A stretch of DNA of 64,000 nt. Origin: Planctomycetota bacterium (lineage in GTDB: Bacteria; Planctomycetota; UBA1135; UBA2386). Where the stretch lies: the NCBI GenBank assembly GCA_016713175.1, contig JADJPQ010000007.1, positions 248,001 to 312,000 on the forward strand, written 5' to 3'. The notes beneath the pieces were generated by a model. The model had not been told where the DNA came from. It saw nothing but the letters and a program-made list of their open reading frames with translations, and did not search any database. Shown here piece after piece: positions 1 through 9,414 of this stretch. The first letter of the stretch is position 1, and every line of letters starts with the position of its first letter. A program made the translations under genes and the position numbers.

Positions 1-50
1 TTCGCGTGGCGCCGGCGGCGGCAGCCCAGACCCGCCGGTGGCCACGGCGT

Positions 51-1562
51 TCACGGTCGCAGCAGCACCCGGTTGCCATTGATGCCCAGATACGGCGGCA
101 CCGCGAACCCTCCCTGCCACCACGTCTCGTAACCGATCGCGAACGGCGCCACCGGCAACTGGATCGCCGCTTGCCCGAGCCCATTGCTGCCGATCGTGCC
201 GACGAACATGCTGCCGAAGATCGGTTGCGCCAGATACAGCGTTCCCGGTGCCCATGGCAGGCCGCTGTTGCCGAACGACGTGAAGCCGGCGAACGGCGTT
301 CCTGGTGGCCCCAGCGCCCGGAACACCAGCCACGTCGGCCAGGGACCGCCGACGTGGGCGACGCCGGACGCATACAGATACAGCGACCAGAACTCGTCGG
401 GCCCGAGATCGGGGCCATTGCCCTGAAAGCGCGGATTGCCCTCGAAGTCGGCCAGCAGCGTCGTCGCCGTCGGATCACCCGCGTCGACCGCCGGTGACCC
501 CGGCAGCAACCGATAGTCGTTGCCCTGCGCATCGACGAACCCCGGCGCGACGTTGCGATTGCCGCCGGCAGCGACCAGATTGGCCTGCTGGACGATGTTG
601 TTGCCGAACGTGTAGTTCGCCGCGTTGTAGTGCGGGCAGTCGTTGACGTTGCCCCAGAAGATCGAGTTCTCGACGCGGACGGTGCGCGTGCCGGCCAGGC
701 CGGTCGGGTTGTCGACGATGCCGCCGAGGTCATTGGTCGGCAGGCCGATCGTGCGCGTGCCGGACTTGCGGAACAGGCAGTGCTCGGCGCGCACCGCGAC
801 CGTGCCGTTGTTCTGCGTGCCCATCCGGATGCCGTACAGGCCATGATCGATCAGGCGGACGCCACGGAGGTTGGCTGCGATGGTGCCGCCCAGCGAGATC
901 AGATCGGCGCCGACCCAGGCGCCGCTCAGCACGCCGTGATCGACGAGCAGCGTGGTCACCGAGGTGCCGCGTGCGGTGATCCGCAGTTGTTCGTCGAGCC
1001 CGCGCAGCGTGCATCGGTCGTAGGCGATCGTCGCGACCGTGTTGCCGGCGATCACCGCTTCGAGATCGCGGTAGTGATCACAGACACAGTCCTCGAGCCG
1101 CAGGTCGAGCGTGCCCGTGCCCTGCGGCGCATCGACGGCCACCGCGATGTAGGCACTGCCTTCGATCAGCAGCCCGCGCAGCGTCACGGCCACCGGACCA
1201 TTGCCGCGACCGCCGACGACGAGCGCGGGTGTGTGGCCCGCGCCGGTCGGTGGTCCGGCGATCTGCACCGACTGCATGCCGCGCACCGTGGTGGCCGGAT
1301 CGGCCTCGACCACGCAGCTGTCGGGCAACGCAATCGGGAACGTCTCGGCCGGGTCGGTGTACGCGCCGGCACGCAGCCGAAACGTCGCCGGACCCGCGGG
1401 GCCGACGGCGCTTATCGCGTAGGTCAACGTGCGCAGCGGGTTGGTCTGGCCGCCGCCGCCAGGGGCGTCGTTGCCATTCACGGGATCGATGTAGGTCTGG
1501 GCTCCGCCGGCAGCGCACAACAGGGCCAGCGCCGCGAGCAAGCCGCGAATGCGATCGTTCAT
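51..1562 (-). CDS. Secreted right-handed beta-helix (DUF1565-like) protein
   Basis: A 503-residue exported protein. The first 22 or so residues form a signal peptide (charged MNDR, hydrophobic Leu/Ala core, cleavage after GGAQ). Residues 24-50 carry the Y-I-D-P-x-N-G-N-D-x-x-G start and the L-R-T-L-T-Y-A-I segment typical of DUF1565 parallel beta-helix proteins. The body is rich in Thr, Val, Gly and Asn with repeated short strands, as in pectate-lyase-like folds. The last 110 residues look like the beta-sandwich module also seen in other secreted genes of this window. It is the last gene of the minus-strand operon, 15 bp after its upstream neighbour. No catalytic residues can be assigned, so a carbohydrate-binding or surface role is only a guess. 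The 50 bases beyond its stop hold nothing I can call. Confidence 0.85.
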   Translation of the reverse strand: MNDRIRGLLAALALLCAAGGAQTYIDPVNGNDAPGGGGQTNPLRTLTYAISAVGPAGPATFRLRAGAYTDPAETFPIALPDSCVVEADPATTVRGMQSVQIAGPPTGAGHTPALVVGGRGNGPVAVTLRGLLIEGSAYIAVAVDAPQGTGTLDLRLEDCVCDHYRDLEAVIAGNTVATIAYDRCTLRGLDEQLRITARGTSVTTLLVDHGVLSGAWVGADLISLGGTIAANLRGVRLIDHGLYGIRMGTQNNGTVAVRAEHCLFRKSGTRTIGLPTNDLGGIVDNPTGLAGTRTVRVENSIFWGNVNDCPHYNAANYTFGNNIVQQANLVAAGGNRNVAPGFVDAQGNDYRLLPGSPAVDAGDPTATTLLADFEGNPRFQGNGPDLGPDEFWSLYLYASGVAHVGGPWPTWLVFRALGPPGTPFAGFTSFGNSGLPWAPGTLYLAQPIFGSMFVGTIGSNGLGQAAIQLPVAPFAIGYETWWQGGFAVPPYLGINGNRVLLRP

Positions 1563-1577
1563 GTGCCTCCGCGTCGC

Positions 1578-2648
1578 TCAGTAGAACTTGGTGATCAACG
1601 TGTTGACACCGACGTTGATGCCGCCGGTCGGGCCGAGGCTGCCCGAACTCGACACCCGCGAACAGCTCGGTGCCGGGAACGGTCCGACCCAGTTGTGCAT
1701 CGCCATCTGGCTCGCGGTCATGCCGAACGGATTCGCCGCGGCATCCAGGCCGATGATCTGCGAGAACGCCGTCAGACCCACCAACCCGACGTTCACCGGC
1801 ACCGGGAGCTGGATCGACACCGTACCGGTGGCGCTGGCGGTGAATGGCGCCACGTAGAGCACGTCGAGATAGATCGTGCAGGTGCCCGACGGCGCGGTGT
1901 CACTGGTCGGGATCATCGCCGGTAGCGGCACGCCGACCGCAGTCCAGAACGCCGTGTCGAAGCCGAGCACGTGGAACACCGCGCCATTGGCCTGCAGTTG
2001 CGAGCCGGCGATGTTCAGGCTGCCGGTGCCGGTGGTCCAGTCGGTCGGCCCGGTCGGATTGACGGTCATCGTCAGCGTCCGCCCAGTCGAACGGCAGCCG
2101 GCGAGACCTCGGCTGGTGGCAAGCGCCGGACTGGTGCCGCCGCCGGTCATCGCGTCGTAGAAGATGTTGGCCGCCTGCGTCTTGGCCGTGACCTGCACTT
2201 CCCAGCACAGCGAGCCGCCGGCGTAGACGAACGGCACGTCGAACGGGAAGTCGAGGACGAACTCCCCGGGCAGGCGATGCGGATCCGACGCCGGCAGGTT
2301 GTAGGTCCGGTTGGTGACCACCTGGATCTTGTCCCCACCGTGGTTCAGGTCGAACGTCGCGTTGGCGAGGACCGACGGGAAGGCGGCGGTCGAGACCCAA
2401 GCGTCGAGCGTCACCGAGTGCGCCGGGTAGACGGTGTTGGTCGCGTTGTGGCGGAACGCGAGTCCGGAGATCGTCATCGCCGGCACGTCGTCGTGGATCT
2501 GCAGGTAGCGGAACGGCACGATCGTGGTGCCGAACGGGAACGAGTTCTGCGCCCCGCCTTCGGAGTGCCCGTGCGTGGCCGGACTGACGAAGGTCTGGGC
2601 GCCCAGGGTGCCGAGGACGAACAGCGACACGAGAACGATCGGTTTCAT
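1578..2648 (-). CDS. Secreted protein of unknown function
   Basis: The reading frame is open upstream, but the start chosen here gives 356 residues beginning MKPIVLVSLFVLGTLGAQ, a clean signal peptide with cleavage at A-Q. The longer frame would put 15 uncharacteristic residues before it. The mature part is rich in Thr, Val, Pro and Gly with no Cys pairs until late, and contains F-R-Y-L-Q-I-H and W-E-V-Q-V segments suggesting a beta-sandwich. It lacks membrane segments. It sits between two other secreted genes on the same strand, with 54 bp to the one before and 15 bp to the one after, so co-transcription is likely. I do not recognise a family. Confidence 0.8.
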   Translation of the reverse strand: MKPIVLVSLFVLGTLGAQTFVSPATHGHSEGGAQNSFPFGTTIVPFRYLQIHDDVPAMTISGLAFRHNATNTVYPAHSVTLDAWVSTAAFPSVLANATFDLNHGGDKIQVVTNRTYNLPASDPHRLPGEFVLDFPFDVPFVYAGGSLCWEVQVTAKTQAANIFYDAMTGGGTSPALATSRGLAGCRSTGRTLTMTVNPTGPTDWTTGTGSLNIAGSQLQANGAVFHVLGFDTAFWTAVGVPLPAMIPTSDTAPSGTCTIYLDVLYVAPFTASATGTVSIQLPVPVNVGLVGLTAFSQIIGLDAAANPFGMTASQMAMHNWVGPFPAPSCSRVSSSGSLGPTGGINVGVNTLITKFY

Positions 2649-2702
2649 GGGACTCGCGAGGTTGCAGGGAAGGACTGCTGGCTTGGCCAGCAAGGTGTCG
2701 GT

Positions 2703-4166
2703 CTAGCGCACCACGCACCGCACGGTGGTGGAGGCATTCGGGGCGAACCAGGTCAGCGCGCCGCTGGCGACGTCGTAGGCGGCGAAGCCACCATTGGCGA
2801 CGTCGGGTGCGACCGCCGTGGCGCCATCGGCGCTGAGTGCCACCGGATAGAGCCATGCTGGGCCGCTCGAGATCGTGCGGGCGGTGAAGAAGCCGGGGCC
2901 GGGCTCGAGGCTGACGATGACGAGTTCGCTTGCCGTGTTGCTCGAGGTCGCCATCGCGACGAAGCGTTCGCGCGGATCGAGCGCTAGCCGATCGGCCGGG
3001 CCGGGGAACGTCACCGAGTTCACGATGGCGCCGGTCTGCACATTGATCCGCAGCAGCCGGCCCTGGTTGGCATGCATGCCGGGCACGAACGCGAAGCGGC
3101 CGTCGGCCGACACGGCGACGCCGGCGAACGCCGTCATCTGGGTGCCGGTGTAATGGAACTGCCGCAGCACCCGATCGCGGGTGGGCGAGGTCGGGGCGAC
3201 GTCGACGACCAGCAGTTCGCGCACATCGGCGAACAGATCGAACGCGGTGACGACGAGCACCCGGCCGTCCTCGGAGATGTCCGCATACGGAATGCGCGCG
3301 AACTGCGACGGATTGGCGATGCCGGTGACCGGTCCGAGCCGCGCCCCGAACGTCGGCGAGCCGCGGCGGATGTCGTGGTAGCTGATCGCGCCGAGGCTGG
3401 CGGTCTGGCGGTGCACGACGTACAGCCGTTCGTCGTCCGGATGCACGGCGAGCGCGCGACCGCCGGCGCCCATGGCGACGGTCAACAGCCTGACCGGCGG
3501 CACCGCGGTCAGGTCGTGGATCTCCAGGCCGGTAGCGGGCGGGCCAAAGGTGTAGAGCGCGAATGCGAGTGTGCCGGCGCGATCGGTGGCGAGATCCCAC
3601 GGATCGGCGCCGGTCGGCTGGCTCAGGTAGGGGCCGGCCGGCGGCACGAACGTGTCGAGCGACGCGAGACTCGCGCCGATCACGAGCGGGCCGCGAGTCA
3701 GCGTGACCCGCAAGCCATCGGATGCCGCGATGCCCGAACCAGCGGCCGGATCGAGCACCAGCCACTGCGCGAACAGCGCCAAGCCCTCGAGCGATGCCGT
3801 CGCCGGCAGCGGCAGGGGCATGCTGGCGGTGCCCTGGCCCGGTGTTCCCGTCGTGCCACCGAGAATCCCACTCGCCGGCGTCACCGCGGTCGTTGGATCG
3901 ACCAGCAGGGTCAGCGACAACAACGGCAGGTTCGCCGGTCCGAGCGCGATCAGCGGCAGAGCGGCTGCCCCGGCGAGACCGCGGTCGATCGTGATCGCGA
4001 ACTGGGCGTTGCCGAGATGCGGACTGCCATCGACCCAGATGCGCGGCGTGAACCCGCTGGTGCCAACGGTGCCGTTGCCATACGGGACCACGGACCCCTG
4101 CGCGTATGCGGCGGCCGGCACCGATACGACCAGCATCAGAACCCTTGCTGCGACATGCCTCGCCAT
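2703..4166 (-). CDS. Secreted beta-propeller protein with N-terminal beta-sandwich module
   Basis: 487 residues from the ATG; a GTG lies one codon upstream. Residues 1-23 form a signal peptide ending A-Y-A-Q. Residues 25-165 resemble the beta-sandwich module that other secreted proteins here carry at the C-terminus, including L-P-L-P-L-P and L-A-L-F-A-Q-W motifs; in this protein it is at the N-terminus. From about residue 175 on there are repeated blades (V-H-P-D-D-E-R-L-Y-V-V, S-A-D-G-R-F-A-F-V, L-S-A-D-G-A-T-A-V) like YVTN or lactonase propellers. It follows the sensor kinase gene by about 110 bp on the same strand. Ligand and enzymatic activity are unknown. Confidence 0.82.
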   Translation of the reverse strand: MARHVAARVLMLVVSVPAAAYAQGSVVPYGNGTVGTSGFTPRIWVDGSPHLGNAQFAITIDRGLAGAAALPLIALGPANLPLLSLTLLVDPTTAVTPASGILGGTTGTPGQGTASMPLPLPATASLEGLALFAQWLVLDPAAGSGIAASDGLRVTLTRGPLVIGASLASLDTFVPPAGPYLSQPTGADPWDLATDRAGTLAFALYTFGPPATGLEIHDLTAVPPVRLLTVAMGAGGRALAVHPDDERLYVVHRQTASLGAISYHDIRRGSPTFGARLGPVTGIANPSQFARIPYADISEDGRVLVVTAFDLFADVRELLVVDVAPTSPTRDRVLRQFHYTGTQMTAFAGVAVSADGRFAFVPGMHANQGRLLRINVQTGAIVNSVTFPGPADRLALDPRERFVAMATSSNTASELVIVSLEPGPGFFTARTISSGPAWLYPVALSADGATAVAPDVANGGFAAYDVASGALTWFAPNASTTVRCVVR

Positions 4167-4276
4167 CACCTCAGGCCTCCGGGTGTTTGCAACGGGCGGC
4201 GCCGAGGCGCAACCAGACGCACATTAGCGAATGACCGGACCCCGAGGGCGGCGCCCGTGTCCCAGTTTCGCAATGG

Positions 4277-7200
4277 CTACGCCAACGCGGAGCGGCGGCG
4301 CGGCGAAGCCTGCAGCAGTCGCTGCACCACACTCAGCAACTCGGCTGCGGTCCACGGCTTCGCCAGGAACAGCGTCAGTGGCTGTTCGCCGGTGGGAATG
4401 GCCAGCGCCTGTGCCGCGTACCCGGACGTCAGCGCGACCGGCAGATCCGCCGCCAGGCGTCGAAGTTCGGCGATCACGGCGGCACCATCCAAGTCCGGCA
4501 TCGTCCAGTCGACGATCGCCAGATCGATCGCGCCCGGAGCGCTGCGGAACGTCAACAGCGCCTCCCGGCCAGAGCTGCACGGCAGCACCGAGCAGCCGGC
4601 GCGCCGCAGTTGACTGGTGAACGCCATCAGCACCGGTACGTCGTCGTCGACGACGAGGACCGTCGCCGCCGTCGGTGTGGCGTCGGCACGGCGTGCCGCG
4701 ACCAGGCCTTCCGGTCGCGCAGCACCCGGCTGCGCCGGCAGCCAGATCGTGATGGTCGTGCCGCGGCCCGGTTCGCTGTCGATGTCGATGCCACCGTCGT
4801 GGGCGCGCACGATGCCGAGCACGGCGGCCATGCCGAGTCCCCGGCCGGTGAACTTGGTCGTGAAGAACGGCTCGAAGATCCGCTGCTGGATCGCGGGCTC
4901 CATGCCGATGCCGGTATCGGTCACGCGAACGAACACGTAGGCCCCGGCCGCGGTACAGAGGCCCTGGCAGTGGTCGCGCGGCGCGGTCGTCGTGATCGCC
5001 CCGGTGGCGATGGTCAGGCGGCCGCCGCTCTGCGGCAGCGACTCGGCGGCGTTGGTGACCAGGTTCAGCACCACCTGACGCAGGCGGGCCGCGTCACCGA
5101 CCACCGGCGGCAGGTCCTCGGGCAGCTCGATCACGAGCGTCGCCTTCTTGCCAATCGCGGCCCGAAGGATCTCGACCATCTCGTGGACCAGGGCGGACAG
5201 CTCGAACGGCGCCCGCACGACGGTGGACCGGCCGGCGTAGGCCAGCAGCTGGTGGCACAGTTCGGCCGCTCGCCGCGACGCGGTCTCGATCTGCTGCAAG
5301 GCGACATCGCGGTCGCCGGCGGCAAGTTCGTCGCGCACCGCATCGACGTTGCCGAGGATCGCGGTCAGCAGGTTGTTGAAGTCGTGGGCGACGCCGCCGG
5401 CCAGCACGCCGAGGCTCTCGAGCCGTTGCGCGTCCTGCATCCGCAGTTCGATGGCGCGTTCGTTGGCTTCGGCGAGTCGCTGGGCGGTCTCGTCGTGCAC
5501 CGACAGCAGCATGCGCTGCCAGCGTCCAGGCCCGGAATCGGGCATCGCGATCCGGACCTGCAAATGCAGTTCTGGTCCCTCGGGCAGCCGCAGCTGCAAC
5601 GGCGTCGAGAACTCGCGGACACCGTCGGCCAGGGCGACCAGGCCGGCCACGAACGCCGAGTCCGCCGACCCGGTGCGGCAGGTCGCCAGCCGTGCCGGCA
5701 ACGCCTGGACGTCGCTGATCGCGAACAGCCGCAGCAGCGCGGCATTACCGCGTACGATGACGATCGCGCGGGCGCAGGCAGCCAGCAAGCCCGGGTCGTC
5801 CAGCTTCCGGCGGACCAGCGTTCCCGACGTCGGCAACAGCGCGGCGACGGCCCGCAGGTCGCAGGCCGCGAGGCCAACGGGGGACTGTTCGAACGTCACC
5901 CGCAGGTCGGCGGTGCGTTCGTCGATCAACGTCTGCAACGCGGCGGCGCGCCGCCGATGGCGGCGGGTCGTCCAGCGCAACGTGCCGAGGAACAGCAGCG
6001 CCACCGTCACCGTGCCGGCGACCCAGACCTGCACTGGCCAGCCCTGAGGCTCGGCGATCATGATCGTCCAGGTCGTCGGTGCACCGGAAGTCCCCGGTCG
6101 ACGGGCGCGCAGTTCGAAGGCGATCGTGCCCGGGCGCAGGTCTTCCAGCGCCGCGCCGCCCGAACGCGTCCACTGCAGCGGTGCGGCGGCGTCCGTCGCG
6201 TTGCGCCAGCCGAACTCGATGAGGTCACCCGGGGCGCCCGGCCCGCTGGCGAACTCGATCCACAAGCGTTCGCAACCGGTCGGCAGCGTCACGGTGCGTT
6301 CGCGCGGCCTCGGCTGCAGCACGGTCTCGGGCTGGTTGCTGCCACGGGCGACGATGCGGGTCACCGTCGCCACCGGCGGCGGGGTCGCGGTCCGCTCGCC
6401 GGGCTGCAAATGGATCCGGCCGACGAAGTCCTTGCCGCCGTACCACAGCGTGTCGTTGGCGGCTGGGTCGGGTGCGATGCACCACCATGCGGCCTGTTGC
6501 GTCGGATCCAGATCGATCGGGATGCGGGTCGTGTTCCCGGTGCCGGTCGTGCGGGTCAGCAGGCCCTCGTTCGTCGCCAACAGCAAGCGCTCGCCGGCCC
6601 GTACCGCCTGGCAGACGAAACCCAGACCGGGCAGTTCGGCGCACGTGAGTTCGCCGCTCGCAACCAGTCGCGGCTTGGGTCGACCCTGCAGGTCGAAGCA
6701 GCGGGCTGCGGCGGCGACGAACGGTCGGTCGTTCGGCGACAACAACTGACAGCGTTGGCAGCTGCCGTCGACGTCGTCGACGCGCGGTGGTCCGCCAACA
6801 CCGTCGGGCCAGTGCAGCGCGCGCAGCGGCTGACCGTCGCATTGCACGAACGCGGTGCCGTCGTGTTCGGCCAGGGCGGTGACCGGCTGAGGGATGGCGT
6901 CGATCTGGGCGACCGGACGCATGCCGCCGTCGGCGGCGATGACCAGGTGCAGACCCCCGGCCGTGCCGAGCAGCCAGTGCCCGGGCAGCGAGCGGAGCGG
7001 CTGCGCGGCGGTCACCGGGGCGCGCGTCAGTTGCGTGGCGCCATCGGGCCGCCACAGCCAGAGGCCGCCGTCGGTCAGCACGTACAGTTCCTCGGCGAGA
7101 GTCAGCAGGCCGCCGCATTGCCGGTCGACGGGCTGCAGCCGTTCCGCTCGCCATGGCTCGCCCGGCTGATCTGGCACCAGCCGGAAGTGGCCGCCGAGGG

Positions 7201-8224
7201 TCGCGACGTGCAGGTGGCCCTGGTGGCGCTGCAGTCCGAGCACCGCCCCCTGCAGGCCGCTGGCGGTGTCGAAGTGCATGGCGTCGGTCGCCAACGCGAT
7301 CGCGGTAGCGCCGTTGTCGTGCGCCAGCCACAGCGTACCGTCGCCGGCGATGCAGCCGCCGTTGATCTGCGTGGCCGGGCCGAGGTACCGTTCCGGCAAC
7401 CGTCGCAGGGGCCGTTTGCCGCCGTGGAACGTCAGTCCGGACTTGCCGCCGAACACCAGTTCCCCGCCGCGGCCGGCCACAGCGAACGCGATACCGGGGC
7501 CTTGGGTTGCGTCGAACGGCGGAGTGGCGGCCCCGTCGGCCGGCTGCAGCGGTTGCGGTCCATGCCGCGCCGAGATCGCCAACGGGCCGGTGGCGCCGGC
7601 GAGGACAGCGATCAGATCGGGCGCGAAGTCGCCTGGCTGCCGGACCCACGCATCCTGCTGCCGGACGAACACGCCAGTCTGGCGCGTGGCGTACCAGGTG
7701 CCGCCAAGGTGCTGGACGGAAAGCCAACGATCGTCGCCCGCGCTGCGCCAGCCGCGCATCCGTTCGCCGTCCCAGGCCAACAGCACCTGCCGGGACAAGA
7801 ACAGGGTTTGGCCGCCCGCATGCCGCGTCTGCACGATGTCGCTCGGCGAGCGCAGGTCCGCGGGGACATGATCGCGCAACGACACGAAGGTCGGCCCGGC
7901 CGGTTCGTGCCGCAAGAAGCCCAGGTCGCCGGCGGCGCCGATCCAGACGGTGTCGTCCTCGCCGATGGCGAGGCTCTGCGCGCGCGGCGCCGGGATCGCC
8001 ACGGCGTGCCAGCGCAGCCCGTCGAACAGCATCACGAACGGGCCGGCGGTGCCGAACCAGGCGAACTGGCGCGAATCCAGCGCCACGTCGTGGAACGCGA
8101 CCGAGCGGTGATGGTCGGCACTGCCCCAATGGCGGATCGGTGGTGTGCCGAGTTCGTGCTGTGCCGACAAGGCGCCGAGCACGACGGCGACCGCGAGCGA
8201 CGGTGTGGCGAGGGTACCGCGCAT
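4277..8224 (-). CDS. Hybrid histidine kinase with periplasmic sensor propeller and C-terminal receiver
   Basis: 1315 residues. A signal peptide ends at A-L-S-A-Q-H. Residues about 25-640 carry repeated blades (D-D-T-V-W-I-G, D-G-T-L-W-L-A-H, G-G-L-W-L-W) typical of two-component-regulator propellers, followed by a Y_Y_Y-like sandwich up to 725. One membrane helix lies near 730-750. A PAS-like segment precedes the HisKA H-box G-V-A-H-D-F-N-N with phospho-acceptor His947. The ATPase domain has the N-box L-N-L-V-T-N-A-A, D-T-G-I-G-M and G-x-G-L-G-M boxes. The receiver has D-D-D, phospho-acceptor Asp1239 (V-D-W-T-M-P-D), a T-S pair and K-P-W. The family signals by autophosphorylation then intramolecular phosphotransfer; a response output partner is not in the window. 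It lies 23 bp after the exporter permease, suggesting it controls or senses that exporter. A TATGCT hexamer sits 9 nt before the ATG. Confidence 0.92.
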   Translation of the reverse strand: MRGTLATPSLAVAVVLGALSAQHELGTPPIRHWGSADHHRSVAFHDVALDSRQFAWFGTAGPFVMLFDGLRWHAVAIPAPRAQSLAIGEDDTVWIGAAGDLGFLRHEPAGPTFVSLRDHVPADLRSPSDIVQTRHAGGQTLFLSRQVLLAWDGERMRGWRSAGDDRWLSVQHLGGTWYATRQTGVFVRQQDAWVRQPGDFAPDLIAVLAGATGPLAISARHGPQPLQPADGAATPPFDATQGPGIAFAVAGRGGELVFGGKSGLTFHGGKRPLRRLPERYLGPATQINGGCIAGDGTLWLAHDNGATAIALATDAMHFDTASGLQGAVLGLQRHQGHLHVATLGGHFRLVPDQPGEPWRAERLQPVDRQCGGLLTLAEELYVLTDGGLWLWRPDGATQLTRAPVTAAQPLRSLPGHWLLGTAGGLHLVIAADGGMRPVAQIDAIPQPVTALAEHDGTAFVQCDGQPLRALHWPDGVGGPPRVDDVDGSCQRCQLLSPNDRPFVAAAARCFDLQGRPKPRLVASGELTCAELPGLGFVCQAVRAGERLLLATNEGLLTRTTGTGNTTRIPIDLDPTQQAAWWCIAPDPAANDTLWYGGKDFVGRIHLQPGERTATPPPVATVTRIVARGSNQPETVLQPRPRERTVTLPTGCERLWIEFASGPGAPGDLIEFGWRNATDAAAPLQWTRSGGAALEDLRPGTIAFELRARRPGTSGAPTTWTIMIAEPQGWPVQVWVAGTVTVALLFLGTLRWTTRRHRRRAAALQTLIDERTADLRVTFEQSPVGLAACDLRAVAALLPTSGTLVRRKLDDPGLLAACARAIVIVRGNAALLRLFAISDVQALPARLATCRTGSADSAFVAGLVALADGVREFSTPLQLRLPEGPELHLQVRIAMPDSGPGRWQRMLLSVHDETAQRLAEANERAIELRMQDAQRLESLGVLAGGVAHDFNNLLTAILGNVDAVRDELAAGDRDVALQQIETASRRAAELCHQLLAYAGRSTVVRAPFELSALVHEMVEILRAAIGKKATLVIELPEDLPPVVGDAARLRQVVLNLVTNAAESLPQSGGRLTIATGAITTTAPRDHCQGLCTAAGAYVFVRVTDTGIGMEPAIQQRIFEPFFTTKFTGRGLGMAAVLGIVRAHDGGIDIDSEPGRGTTITIWLPAQPGAARPEGLVAARRADATPTAATVLVVDDDVPVLMAFTSQLRRAGCSVLPCSSGREALLTFRSAPGAIDLAIVDWTMPDLDGAAVIAELRRLAADLPVALTSGYAAQALAIPTGEQPLTLFLAKPWTAAELLSVVQRLLQASPRRRSALA

Positions 8225-8233
8225 GCGGCCCCG

Positions 8234-8239
8234 AGCATA
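8234..8239 (-). promoter_or_regulatory. Candidate -10 box (TATGCT) for the hybrid kinase gene
   Basis: On the minus strand TATGCT ends 9 nt before the kinase ATG and no Shine-Dalgarno intervenes. This spacing would put transcription start at or next to the ATG, giving a leaderless message. It lies inside the short gap after the permease gene, so it would be an internal operon promoter. No convincing -35 is seen. Confidence 0.4.
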
Positions 8240-8247
8240 CCGCGCGA

Positions 8248-9414
8248 TCAGCCGCGGCGCAGCGCCGTCGTCGGCATCATCTTCGCGGCGCGACGCGCCG
8301 GCCCGGCACCGCCGATCAGTCCGAGGACGGCAGCGAACGCCACCGCGTTCAGCATCACGGCCGGGGTCGTCCGGAACGCGAACGTCACTTCGGAGAACGT
8401 CTGGTTCATCGTACCGGTCTCGACGCCTTGCAGCGGCAGCACCGCCAGACAGCCGAGGACGCCGCCGAGCAGACCGAGCAACAGCGCCTCGAACTGGAAC
8501 GCGAGGAAGATCGCGAACGGCCGGAAGCCGAGTGCCTTCAGGATGCCGATCTCGTGGGTGCGCGAACTGATCGCCGCGAGCATCGCGTTGGTGCCGGTGA
8601 ACACCGCGGCGATGCCCATGATGAATGCCAGGAAGCCGCCGAGGATGCCGAACGTCAGCGACAGGCGCTGCGTCTGGCTGGTCAGATACTCGGCCTCGGT
8701 CAGCACTTTGGGCTGCACGCGCAAGTCGTCGGCAAAGCGCGTCTGGATGGCCGCGAGGTCGGTGCCCTCCGGCACCCTGGCGATCACGCGGCTGCGCACC
8801 GGTCGCTGCAATGCCTCGCCGAGCCGATCGAGATCGCCCCAGACCTCGGAGCGATAGCCGCCCTTGGCCGCGAAGATGCCGACGATCTTGAACGGCACGA
8901 CGTTGATCTGCATCGTCTCGCCGACGCGCAGGTCCGGGAACCGCGCGCGCAGGCCCTCGCCGAGGATCAGTTCGTCGCTGCCGGGCTGGAAGTTGCGGCC
9001 TTCGACGATGCCGACGTCGTCGCCGTGGATCGCGAAGGTCAATGGCTCGACGCCGCGCAGCGACACGTTGGTCTCGCCGCCATCGGCCTTCTTGCGCCGG
9101 ACCGCCAGGAACAGTTCGGCCGAAGCCAGTGGCCGGTCGCCGTCACCTTTCTGCACCTCGGCGACCTCCTTGGTCAGGATCGCACACTGTTCCCGGGTCA
9201 GGCCCGACTCGCCCTCGGAGGTGGCGCCCTTGCGCAGGAAGACGGCGATGTCGGTGCGGCCGCGTTCGGCGAACAACGTGACGAAGCCCTGCTGCAACGA
9301 CAGCATGCCGGCCAGCACCGCGACGGTGGCGCCGATGGCACAGACCGTCAACAACGTCGACGAACTGCGCACCCAGAGACTGCGCAGGTTGTAGCGCAAC
9401 GGCACCAGGGCCAT
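8248..9414 (-). CDS. FtsX-like ABC transporter permease (second of pair)
   Basis: 388 residues starting at an ATG that overlaps the upstream stop by one base (TGATG), so translation is coupled. One membrane helix near the N-terminus (residues 15-40) precedes a periplasmic MacB-PCD-like domain (about 45-255), which is followed by three helices (near 262-290, 315-345, 355-380) and the L-x-A-I-S-S-R-T-H-E-I-G-I-L-K-A-L-G-F coupling segment typical of FtsX domains. With its partner permease, the ATPase and the HlyD protein it would form a MacAB/LolCDE-type exporter acting between inner membrane and periplasm. Such machines move lipoproteins, peptides or drugs; the substrate here cannot be told from sequence. 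Confidence 0.9.
   Translation of the reverse strand: MALVPLRYNLRSLWVRSSSTLLTVCAIGATVAVLAGMLSLQQGFVTLFAERGRTDIAVFLRKGATSEGESGLTREQCAILTKEVAEVQKGDGDRPLASAELFLAVRRKKADGGETNVSLRGVEPLTFAIHGDDVGIVEGRNFQPGSDELILGEGLRARFPDLRVGETMQINVVPFKIVGIFAAKGGYRSEVWGDLDRLGEALQRPVRSRVIARVPEGTDLAAIQTRFADDLRVQPKVLTEAEYLTSQTQRLSLTFGILGGFLAFIMGIAAVFTGTNAMLAAISSRTHEIGILKALGFRPFAIFLAFQFEALLLGLLGGVLGCLAVLPLQGVETGTMNQTFSEVTFAFRTTPAVMLNAVAFAAVLGLIGGAGPARRAAKMMPTTALRRG

Noticed and set aside
6..497. Arg/Pro-rich plus-strand frame at the window start
   Set aside because: It is antisense to the beta-helix gene, has Arg/Pro-rich shadow composition and no ribosome site.
4610..8857. Very long plus-strand frame antisense to the hybrid kinase
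   Set aside because: Long antisense frames are common in GC-rich DNA; composition is Arg/Gln/His-rich with no domain, and the minus strand has a complete kinase.
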